Assembly (NCBI GenBank): GCA_963759545.1
Contig: CAVXAB010000009.1
Location: 310,001-374,000, forward strand
Direction of reading: 5' to 3'
From: Trebonia sp963759545
Lineage (GTDB): Bacteria > Actinomycetota > Actinomycetes > Streptosporangiales > Streptosporangiaceae
Length of the DNA stretch: 64,000 bases
The notes beneath the pieces were generated by a model, which worked only from the letters and a program-made list of their open reading frames with translations, searched no databases and was not told where the DNA came from. The translations under genes were made by a program, and so were the position numbers. Below, in pieces: positions 35,595 to 42,563 of the stretch. Positions within the stretch are counted from its first letter, which is position 1. Each line of letters begins with the position of its first letter.

Positions 35595-36560
35595 TCATCT
35601 CGGGTATCCCGGATGCGGACGCGGTGGCGTGTGCGTGGCCGCCTGCGCGCGGATGGCATCGGGGACGATCAATGCGACGGCGAGCAACAGGATCAGCAGT
35701 TCCGCCAGGCTTACCCGGATCTGGTGCGGGTCGTGCAGGTAGTCGGTGAGGGAGAGAACCCGGTAGGCCGCGGCTTGGGCGGCCAGCAGCGTCAGGGTCA
35801 GCGACCACACGCCCGAGCCAGCGGCCTGCCGGGACGATGCCCTTTGCGCGTGCGCCAGGCAGGCGAGAGAGGCCAGGACGCAGTACAGCCCTGCGGTGTC
35901 AGGCACCCAGGCGGAGTGGCCGCTCGTCTGGAGTGCGGTCAGCGGCACGGCCACCAGCAGGTAGGCGGCGACCAGCGCCAGGAGAAAGGGCCAGCGCGCG
36001 TCCGGCGGGGTGTCCCGTTGGAACGCGGTCATTGCCAGGACCGGGGCAAGGTTGAGCAGCACCCAGAAAGCCCACGGCCCCAGGGACGGCCCCTGGAAGG
36101 CGCGGGTGAACCCGCCCTGCAGCAGCCAGACCAGGTCAGGGGCGATGGCCAGCGCCGCAATCACCTGGGCAGTGCGGTAATAACGCCCGAAGGCCAGCGC
36201 CACGAAGCTCACGACCCAGGCGTAGGCCACCAGCCACCACACTACGGGCGGCAAGATGCCGGCCGGGGTGCCCGCGGCTAGTCCCGCGGGCGGCACCGGG
36301 AGCCAGCTGAACACGCGGCGGCTCCAGGCCGTCAGCAGGAGCACGTCAAGGCTCCGCACCGCCTGGAGCATGGTGACCGCGAGGGCCGCACGCCGCACAG
36401 CCTGGCCCCAGGCGAAGTACCGGCGGGGGGCGGCGGAGCCGCCCAGGTACAGCCGGGAGGCCAGGCCCGCCACGCTTGTGACCTCCCGCCAGGGCGGGCT
36501 TGGAGAACTCCAGGACCCACTCGTCTTCGTCCGGATCGCGGTCAGCGATCTTTCGAGCAC
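35595..36560 (-). CDS. Polytopic membrane protein in a PadR-controlled unit
   Basis: A 321-residue protein with about seven to eight hydrophobic segments, for example PPVVWWLVAYAWVVSFVALAF, WAFWVLLNLAPVLAM, FLLALVAAYLLVAVPL and LAELLILLLAVALIV. I do not recognise a family. It lies 74 bases downstream of the PadR-type gene and 81 bases upstream of the small membrane protein, on one strand. PadR genes often control an adjacent membrane protein. GTG 36560 lacks a clear ribosome-binding site, so the N-terminal about 40 residues are uncertain. Confidence 0.6.
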   Translation of the reverse strand: MLERSLTAIRTKTSGSWSSPSPPWREVTSVAGLASRLYLGGSAAPRRYFAWGQAVRRAALAVTMLQAVRSLDVLLLTAWSRRVFSWLPVPPAGLAAGTPAGILPPVVWWLVAYAWVVSFVALAFGRYYRTAQVIAALAIAPDLVWLLQGGFTRAFQGPSLGPWAFWVLLNLAPVLAMTAFQRDTPPDARWPFLLALVAAYLLVAVPLTALQTSGHSAWVPDTAGLYCVLASLACLAHAQRASSRQAAGSGVWSLTLTLLAAQAAAYRVLSLTDYLHDPHQIRVSLAELLILLLAVALIVPDAIRAQAATHTPPRPHPGYPR

Positions 36561-36634
36561 GGCAGCGACCGTGTCCTGTTGTCAGGGGCCCGGTAGGTGG
36601 CGGGCATCAGCCGCTGTACCCGCCAGGAACGTGA

Positions 36635-36997
36635 TCAGGTCCAGTCGCCGTCATCGGCTGCTTCAGCACTCGGACAGTGCCCGAGCCTCAACCGGACCAC
36701 GCGGGCGGTCGCGGCGCGGAGTTCGGCCTCCTCGGCCAGCGCACGCCGGCCGTCCCGGGTCAGCCGGTAGTAACGGCGCAGCCGGCCGTCGTGCGCTTCG
36801 TCGCGGTCGGGCTCGATCAGCTCGTTCAGCCGCCAGGCCGGTCCAGCACCCCGTACAAGCTGCCGATCTTCAGCTTGACCGGCCCGTGCGACAGCTCGGC
36901 CACCTCGCGCACGATGCGGTACCCGTGCCGCGGGGCATCGGCAAGTGCGCGTGAGCACGAAGAACGACTGCACCGTCATGGGCCTCTTGTCAGCCAT
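36635..36997 (-). pseudogene. PadR-family regulator with three frame breaks
   Basis: ATG 36997 begins MADKRPMTVQSFFVLT. The next frame encodes ALADAPRHGYRIVREVAELSH and VKLKIGSLYGVLDR, the PadR winged helix. The final part returns to the first frame with LIEPDRDEAHDGRLRRYYRLTRDGRRALAEE. Removing one base near 36948-36951 and one each near 36836-36841 and 36819-36824 restores a normal PadR protein of about 120 residues. Three insertions that cancel in frame, with all family residues kept, look more like sequence errors than decay, but this cannot be decided here. Confidence 0.75.
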
Positions 36998-37005
36998 GCC
37001 AACAA

Positions 37006-37022
37006 ATACTGGAAACCAGTAT
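37006..37022 (-). promoter_or_regulatory. Palindromic operator upstream of padR
   Basis: Perfect inverted repeat ATACTGG-AAA-CCAGTAT, starting 9 bases before the PadR start codon, with a related partial site (CCAGTACCAGT) about 10 bases further upstream. Position and symmetry fit PadR autoregulation. Confidence 0.6.
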
Positions 37023-37174
37023 ATCCTCCAACAGCCAGTACCAGTTTCTCGCAGCACCGGCATACGACGAGCAAGCTGGCCCGCACTGAGGACGCGGGTT
37101 GACACCTCCAGTCGATGGCCCGGGCATACTGTAGCTGTCAACCCGCCCTCGACGGTAAAGACCGACGGCCTGCG

Positions 37175-37705
37175 GTGATCTGGCTACGGCCGGCCTGCGC
37201 GCCAGCGAGGCGGTCGAGCGGGCCGGCATCGTGACAGGAGCCCCCGTCCGCACTCGCGGCGGAGACTTGTGCGTGCCGCTGGCGCCTGGCCGGCCGCCCA
37301 GGTGCTGGCCGTGCGGCAGATGATCACGCAGGCGGTCAGCGACGTGAGCGTCTACTATGCCACCGCGCCGCCAGCGCAGCTGCTTTACGGCGACGACCCG
37401 GGGATCTTCTCCGTGAACGGCACGGACATCAGCGCCATCATCGACTGGGGAGGCGTCCGGGCGGGCAGCACCGCCGACGAATCGGCTGCTGGACAGCGCA
37501 CGGCGCGACCGACCGCAACCCCCTGCCCGCCTACACCGCCGCCTTCCTGCAGGGCTACCGTCACAGCAGCAGCCTTCGCGCCGAGGACGCTGCGGCGGTC
37601 CCGCTTTTCCAGCGCCTGCGCATCGCCTCGCGCGCCTGCTACGTGACCGCCCCCGACACCCTGGCCAGGATCCAGTCATGGATGCGGCGCGCCTTCCATG
37701 AGTAG
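37175..37705 (+). pseudogene. Remnant of a second APH-like phosphotransferase
   Basis: The sequence DLATAGLRASEAVERAGIVTGAPVRTRGGDLCVPLA is followed, in a second frame, by LLYGDDPGIFSVNGTDISAIIDWGGVRAGSTADE, the APH catalytic loop (GDDPGIF) and metal site (IIDWGG). A third frame reads DRNPLPAYTAAFLQGYRHSSSLRAEDAAAVP and runs to FHE before TAG 37705. No N-terminal lobe precedes it. At least two frame breaks are present. It probably derives from a different APH subfamily than the gene at 33 kb. Confidence 0.65.
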
Positions 37706-37800
37706 GCGCGGCCCATGCCGCCCGTAGCCGCGACGTTGATCCCGAGGTGGGCGGTCTCGAAGACGACCAGGCGATCACGCCAGCCGGCCGGGGAAGACGC

Positions 37801-37873
37801 CGAGCTGGCCGTGCGGCGTTGGGCCGGCGATAGCCGGCCCAACGCCACACGGCCGAGAGCGCGATCGCGGCGA
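37801..37873 (+). repeat. Hairpin repeat, copy B
   Basis: Eighteen-base stem (37811-37828 with 37833-37850, one G-T mismatch) and a GATA tetraloop, then GGCCGAGAGCGCGATCGCGG. The preceding GCCgAGCTGgCCGTG also matches copy A, so the repeated unit is about 73 bases. Confidence 0.75.
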
Positions 37874-38003
37874 GGCAGGCTGCGCCCGCCTCAGCATTCC
37901 CGCAGGGCACGCGCGCACCGCCCGTCCTTCAGACCAGCCACCTTGCGGGGCGCGGTCAAGCTCATCGCCGACTTCGGCGTCGGGCGAGGGGCGGTGGCCG
38001 CTG

Positions 38004-38594
38004 TCACTCCCTGATGTGCAGAATGAGGAGGAACTCCGCGGTCGCCTGGCTGGAAAGCCCGCCGAGGAAGCCGAATCCGGCTGGCAGCGTGATGCCCCAG
38101 CGCCCTGACACGACCGGGAGCGACCCTGCCGCCTCGACCGAGGCTCCGTCTCGCCGGGCCGAGACCGTAATCGTGACCGGCCGCGTGACGCCCCGCAGCG
38201 TGAGTTGGCCGGGAAGCGCCGCGGTGACGGTTCGCCCGCCGCCGAACCCCGCCGGAAGCCGCACCGGGCCAGCGAGCGTGATCGAGGCGTCCGGATGCGC
38301 GGCCGTGTCCAGGCTGGCGGCGAACTGCGGCGCGGGCTTGCCGCCGACCGTGATCGCGGTCAGGCCGACACGGAACACCGCGCTGGTGACCCGGTCGCCG
38401 ACGATGACGGCCGTCCCTGTGACGGCGGTCGTGCTGCCGGTCAGGTCATCACCGAAGCCGAGGGCGCTCTCCCTGATGCGGAACCCGGCAACAGATCCCG
38501 CGGTCACGTCCCAGGTGCCATCGGCGGGGCCGGTCGGCGGCCTGGCGGCGCCCGAGGGCTGCTGAGCAGCCCTGTCCCGCCGTATGAATGACAC
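38004..38594 (-). CDS. YceI-family protein
   Basis: A 196-residue protein with the YceI lipocalin-like barrel: GTWDVTAGSVAGFRIRE, AVFRVGLTAITVGGKPAPQFAASL, LTLRGVTRPVTITVSA. YceI proteins bind isoprenoid lipids and are usually secreted; no signal peptide is visible at this start, so the true N-terminus may lie upstream in another frame or the protein may be cytoplasmic. GTG 38594 has no clear ribosome-binding site. Confidence 0.78.
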   Translation of the reverse strand: MSFIRRDRAAQQPSGAARPPTGPADGTWDVTAGSVAGFRIRESALGFGDDLTGSTTAVTGTAVIVGDRVTSAVFRVGLTAITVGGKPAPQFAASLDTAAHPDASITLAGPVRLPAGFGGGRTVTAALPGQLTLRGVTRPVTITVSARRDGASVEAAGSLPVVSGRWGITLPAGFGFLGGLSSQATAEFLLILHIRE

Positions 38595-38698
38595 CGTTCA
38601 GGAGAGGCGGAAGTACCAGGAGCGCTCCGGCCGCGGCGACGGGCCCGCCCGGCTGGTACCGGTGGCCGGGTGCCTGCGCCAGACGGCGCGAGATGACG

Positions 38699-38740
38699 GA
38701 CGAGTAGATTCACGATGCAAAAGTGAAGTTACTGCCCCGC
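38699..38740 (+). repeat. Dispersed repeat family 1, copy 3 (diverged)
   Basis: Contains ATTCACGATGCAAAAGTGAAGTTAC, matching the core of copies 1 and 2 with several substitutions. It lies between the YceI and glycolipid-binding genes. Confidence 0.55.
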
Positions 38741-38753
38741 CGCCCCGCGCTGG

Positions 38754-39335
38754 TCATCCGGCGCGAACGGCGATCCCGGGATAGTCGACTACCAGCCCGG
38801 ACTTGTCATAGGTCAGGCGGCAGGCGAAGTCAAAGGCCGGGGCGGCGTAGTCATAACGCTGGCGTGCGGCCTCATCCGGGACGCGCAGGTAGGCCTGCTC
38901 CAGGCGTTCCACGGCGAGGCCGACGGCCCGGACGTAGGCGGCGGGAGCGGCGGCACGCGCGCCTGGCACCAGGCCCATCCGGCGAACCGGCAGCGCGTTG
39001 GTCATGGCCGAGGACTCCAGGTCCACGTCGAGGCAGCCGTCTAGGCGCGGCGCTGGCGCGCCGTCGACCACCCACCGGCCCGCCCCGTCAGCCTCGAGCA
39101 AGGCCGAGCTGAACCCGGCGGCTGACCGGCCGCGGATCCCGGCGCTGCGGGTCGCTCCCGTCCCGTCCAGGTCGATGACGTACTCCACAGCCCAGGTCCT
39201 GCCGTCCTCGATGGCCGTGGTCCACCCCGCTACCCGGCACCCTTCGCCAAGGGAGTCGAAATACGCCACCTCGAAGCCAGTGCGGGCACCCCGGTGCTGC
39301 CACGCCGCGGTCGCGGGTACTGGCGCGAACTCCAT
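38754..39335 (-). CDS. Putative glycolipid-binding (DUF1089-type) protein
   Basis: A 193-residue protein with the family pattern AAWQHRGARTGFEVAYF, GWTTAIEDGRTWAVEYVIDLD, GRWVVDGAPAPRLDGCLDVDLESSAMTNALPVRR and YDYAAPAFDFACRLTYDKSGLVVDYPG. It matches the putative glycolipid-binding family. No signal peptide is seen. Role unknown. A copy of repeat family 2 begins 21 bases upstream of its start. Confidence 0.82.
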   Translation of the reverse strand: MEFAPVPATAAWQHRGARTGFEVAYFDSLGEGCRVAGWTTAIEDGRTWAVEYVIDLDGTGATRSAGIRGRSAAGFSSALLEADGAGRWVVDGAPAPRLDGCLDVDLESSAMTNALPVRRMGLVPGARAAAPAAYVRAVGLAVERLEQAYLRVPDEAARQRYDYAAPAFDFACRLTYDKSGLVVDYPGIAVRAG

Positions 39336-39356
39336 GAACCCATCCTGCCACCGGGT

Positions 39357-39426
39357 CTACAGCCGCGGAATGTGACGCTATCCGTACCCGGTGCTGGCCG
39401 GACACCGGCGGCGCCCGGGGAGAATG
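39357..39426 (+). repeat. Dispersed repeat family 2, copy 1
   Basis: About 70 bases beginning CTACAGCCGCGGAATGTG and ending GGGGAGAATG. A second copy lies at 41464-41532 in the same orientation; about four of five bases match. Confidence 0.7.
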
Positions 39427-39467
39427 CATTCTGCGCGCACCGAGCAGGTAGGGCAAGATCGCTGGTT

Positions 39468-40141
39468 TCAGCCCTCTCCCGGTTCGGTCGCCGGCGGGGG
39501 AAGCAGCTGGTTGATAAGGATTTCCTTTAGCCATTGTTCGTACCGCTCGGGTGGCCAGTCCCGGTCGCAGACGAGGAGCCGGTATACCTCGGGGGACGTG
39601 ACCGCGTGCATGATGTCGTCAGCGTCGCGCTCGGCCAGTTCCGGTCGCAGGGCGCCCGCGCGGGCGAGGGAACGTGCGATCTGCGCATGGCCGTGCTGCC
39701 GCTGCCGCAGCAGCTCGGCAAGCAGTGCGGCGGCATCGGGGTCGAGCCGGCCGCGCTCACCAGGATCCGCTGTAGCGGCTCGGCCCTCGACATGATGCCG
39801 CGGACAGTGCGGGCCAGACCCGACAGCTGGTTCCTTGGGTCTGGGTCCGTGAGAAGCGCACGGACGTGGAGCCGGTCCTCCAGCGCGACGGCCTCGTCGT
39901 CACCGGCTATTGAGGCGTCGAGCAGTGCCTTGAGGATCCCGAGCTTCGACGAGAACAGCCGGTACACCGTCGCGGGCGGGACATCCGACCGGTCGCTGAT
40001 GGCCTCGATCGTCGTTCCGGCGTAGCCGCGCTCGAGGAAATGGGCCCGCGCGGCTTCGACGACCGCCTTGCGGGCCAGGCGGGTACGTGCCTGGCGGTCC
40101 TTGCCGTCGTCCGAGGGGCGGCGCTTGACGTCGGTAGCCAT
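39468..40141 (-). pseudogene. TetR-family regulator with one frame break
   Basis: The first frame encodes an intact TetR DNA-binding domain (AHFLERGYAGTTIEAISDRSDVPPATVYRLF) to about residue 130. The second frame continues the ligand domain, DPDAAALLAELLRQRQHG to ADDIMHAVTSPEVYRLLV and PERYEQWLKEILINQLL, ending at 39468. One missing base (or two extra) near 39741-39752 explains the switch. Taken straight, the first frame gives a nonsense tail to 39527. It is divergent from the methyltransferase/CMD gene and its operators lie between them. Confidence 0.78.
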
Positions 40142-40150
40142 GGTTGTGAG

Positions 40151-40214
40151 GCTACTACTCTCAATTTGATAGTGCTACTCTCATTTTGAGAGCAATACTC
40201 TCGAATTAGGAGTG
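40151..40214. promoter_or_regulatory. Triple operator between tetR and the methyltransferase/CMD gene
   Basis: Three related sites occur in series at about 22-base spacing, all built on ACTCTC...; the middle is a perfect inverted repeat CTCTCA-TTT-TGAGAG (40178-40192). They fill the whole intergenic region, so the TetR protein would control both directions. Confidence 0.65.
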
Positions 40215-40235
40215 TCATGTATCGGAGGCATGCAG

Positions 40236-41420
40236 ATGACGAGCACCCGGGGTCCGATGCGCAAGCCAGCAGCAGCAGTCGTCAGCGTGGCGTGGGGCGC
40301 GGCACTCGGGGGAACGTTCGCCGGCCTGCTTCCGTATCTGCTGAACGACTGGCACTTTCACCGGCCCCTGCCTTACTGGGCGGTCGCGCAGGCGGCGGGA
40401 GGGCTGCTCTTCTGCGCAGGCCTCGTCCCCATCGCTGCGTCGTTTAGCGAGTTCATCAAGGCCGACGGGACCCCCGTGCCGGCGGCTTCGCCGCCACGCC
40501 TCGTGGTGAGCGGGTTCTACCGCTACGTCCGCAACCCCATATATGCCGGTTTCACGGCCATCCTGACGGGCGAGGTGCTCCTGTCCGGCTCGCCAGGACT
40601 CCTGGAGTACACCGCAGCGGCCTGGTGCGTCGGCGCAGCCGCCGTCCGTTTCTATGAGGAACCCACCCTGGCCCGCAAATTCGGAGCCGAATACCAGCGT
40701 TACCGGCACGCCGTGCCTGCCTGGATTCCCCGGCTGCATCCATGGACACCCGGTGAGCCGGCCGGGCCGACGGCACGTAATGAGGTCGAAGGCCGCTCAG
40801 AGATCGCCAGCATTAGAAGGAGTCACATGGCCCGCATCAATGGAGTCTCGTCCGCCCAAGCCGGGCTCTACATAAAGCTCGCCTACCACTTCACCCGGCG
40901 CAGCATCGCCAAGCTCACCGGGAGAGAAACTGAGCAGATGATCGAGCCCCTGCAGATGTACGCCCACGTGCCCGTGCTCTTCAAGGGCTACGCAAAGCTC
41001 GAGCAGGCAACGGCCAAGCTGCACCGCCTCGACAAGAGGCTCCACGCTCTCGCCGAGCTGAAGGCGGCCACACTCACCCACTGCGAGTACTGCATCGACA
41101 TGGGCTCCGCGATCTCCCGCCAGTGGGGTCTTACCGACGCGGAGATCCTGGCCCTCCCCCGCTATCGGGCAAGCCCGCTGTTCTCTGAGCTAGACAAGCT
41201 CGTCCTCGACTACGCCGTCGGCATGAGCCGCACCCCCGTCGACGTCACCGACGAGCTATTCGACAGGCTTCGCCAGCACCTGGACGACCGCCAGATCGTG
41301 GAACTGACGCACCATGTCGCATTGGAGAACATGCGCGGCCGCTTCAACCTTGCGCTCGGCATCGGCTCGGCCGGCTTCAGCGACGGCATGGTGTGCGCCG
41401 TCCCCGCCGAGCACCCGTGA
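40236..41420 (+). CDS. In-frame fusion: ICMT/PEMT-like membrane methyltransferase and CMD-family protein
   Basis: A 394-residue frame with two unlike halves. Residues about 10-180 are a membrane methyltransferase of the isoprenylcysteine type with three hydrophobic segments and VVSGFYRYVRNPIYAGF plus FYEEPTLARKFGAEYQRYR. Residues about 198-394 are a carboxymuconolactone decarboxylase/AhpD-like protein with HCEYCIDMGSAISRQWGL (CxxC redox pair) and NLALGIGSAGFSDGM. ATG 40236 has GGAGG upstream. Inside, MARINGVSSAQAGLY (ATG 40827) also has AAGGAG at 40816-40822, exactly where a separate CMD protein would begin. Either a stop was lost and the genes fused, or both products are made. Confidence 0.8.
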   Translation: MTSTRGPMRKPAAAVVSVAWGAALGGTFAGLLPYLLNDWHFHRPLPYWAVAQAAGGLLFCAGLVPIAASFSEFIKADGTPVPAASPPRLVVSGFYRYVRNPIYAGFTAILTGEVLLSGSPGLLEYTAAAWCVGAAAVRFYEEPTLARKFGAEYQRYRHAVPAWIPRLHPWTPGEPAGPTARNEVEGRSEIASIRRSHMARINGVSSAQAGLYIKLAYHFTRRSIAKLTGRETEQMIEPLQMYAHVPVLFKGYAKLEQATAKLHRLDKRLHALAELKAATLTHCEYCIDMGSAISRQWGLTDAEILALPRYRASPLFSELDKLVLDYAVGMSRTPVDVTDELFDRLRQHLDDRQIVELTHHVALENMRGRFNLALGIGSAGFSDGMVCAVPAEHP

Positions 41421-41463
41421 GCAGGGCGACCGACCAGAGCAGAAACGGATGATCCGCGCGCTC

Positions 41464-41532
41464 CTACAGCCGCGAACTGTGGCGGTATCCGTAACAGGTG
41501 TTGGCCCGACACAGGGAGCGCCGGGGAGAATG
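41464..41532 (+). repeat. Dispersed repeat family 2, copy 2
   Basis: Begins CTACAGCCGCGAACTGTG and ends GGGGAGAATG, aligning over its length with 39357-39426. It lies between the CMD gene end and the LysR gene end. Confidence 0.7.
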
Positions 41533-41624
41533 GTCGCGGATTCCCGGGCTCAGTGTCCCGGGCGGCCCTGGAGGTTCCCGTGGTGAGGAGAGAGGCCATG
41601 TGGGTGGCACGGCCCGTGACCTTG

Positions 41625-42530
41625 CTAGCGCGTTACCGCGACGCTCGCCACGAACTCGACGAAGCTCCGCACGACGGGCCTGTCGTCGTCGGCCCGCCAG
41701 GCAACGCACAGCGCGGTGGGCGCCGTGTCCTTGCCCGGGACGAACGCGATGCCTGGCCGCGCGTTGTGGGTCTCCGCCGACGCCGGGCACAGGCTGATGC
41801 CGTGGCCGGCCACGATGTGTTCCCGCCATTCCTCGATCGTGCGCGCCACCGCCCCGATGACCGGCACGTCGCCACCGGGCCGCGGGTTGACCAGCCATTC
41901 ATCGCGCCACCTGGCCGGCTCGCAGCCGTCGGTGGCAAGCCCGGCGGCCACCCATGGCTGTCCGGCCGCGTCGGCGAGGGTGAGCGCCGGCCGCGAGGCC
42001 AGCGGATGCCCGGCGGGTACCACGAACACCCGGGGCTCTTCGCTTACCTGCCGCAGCTCGATCCCGGCGGCGGCCACCGGCGGGCGGAGCAGCGCCACGT
42101 CGCTGCTGCGGTCGAGGAGGCCGCAGGCCGGCTCGGTGAGGTCGAAGGTCGCCAGCCGCATGTCGACCTGCGGGTAGGCACGCTCGAACGAGGTCAGCAG
42201 CAGGCTCCGGGTGTCCCCGCCGGCGACGAGGCTGATCCCGACCGACAGGGTTCCTGCGGTGACCCGCGCCGCGTTGCGCGCCGCCGTGACGCCCCGGTCG
42301 AGGGCGGCCAGGGTTTCCCTGGCCGCGGCGAGGAAGGCCTCCCCCGCCGGGGTGAGGGCCACGCCGCGGCTGCTGCGCTCGAGCAGCCGGGTACCCACCG
42401 CGTCTTCCAGCTTCCTGATCTGGGAACTCAGTACCTGCTGGGCGACGTGGACCTGGTCCGCCGCGGCGGTGAAGCTCTCCTCCTCCGCCACCGCGACGAA
42501 ATACCTCAGGTGCCGCAACTCGATGTTCAT
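41625..42530 (-). CDS. LysR-family transcriptional regulator
   Basis: A 301-residue LysR protein: N-terminal winged helix MNIELRHLRYFVAVAEEESFTAAADQVHVAQQVLSSQIRKLE, then a periplasmic-binding-like effector domain (GTLSVGISLVAGGDTR; VVPAGHPLASRP; GISLCPAS). Its ATG is only 33 bases from the start of the divergent redox fusion gene, so it almost certainly controls that gene. The effector is unknown. Confidence 0.9.
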   Translation of the reverse strand: MNIELRHLRYFVAVAEEESFTAAADQVHVAQQVLSSQIRKLEDAVGTRLLERSSRGVALTPAGEAFLAAARETLAALDRGVTAARNAARVTAGTLSVGISLVAGGDTRSLLLTSFERAYPQVDMRLATFDLTEPACGLLDRSSDVALLRPPVAAAGIELRQVSEEPRVFVVPAGHPLASRPALTLADAAGQPWVAAGLATDGCEPARWRDEWLVNPRPGGDVPVIGAVARTIEEWREHIVAGHGISLCPASAETHNARPGIAFVPGKDTAPTALCVAWRADDDRPVVRSFVEFVASVAVTR

Positions 42531-42563
42531 CGCCCACTCATCTTATGAATGGAGCCTGACGAC

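Noticed and set aside
35136..36281. Long plus-strand frame over the membrane-protein gene
   Set aside because: It is antisense to a protein with clear membrane spans and is itself a low-complexity Gln/Arg/Gly product.
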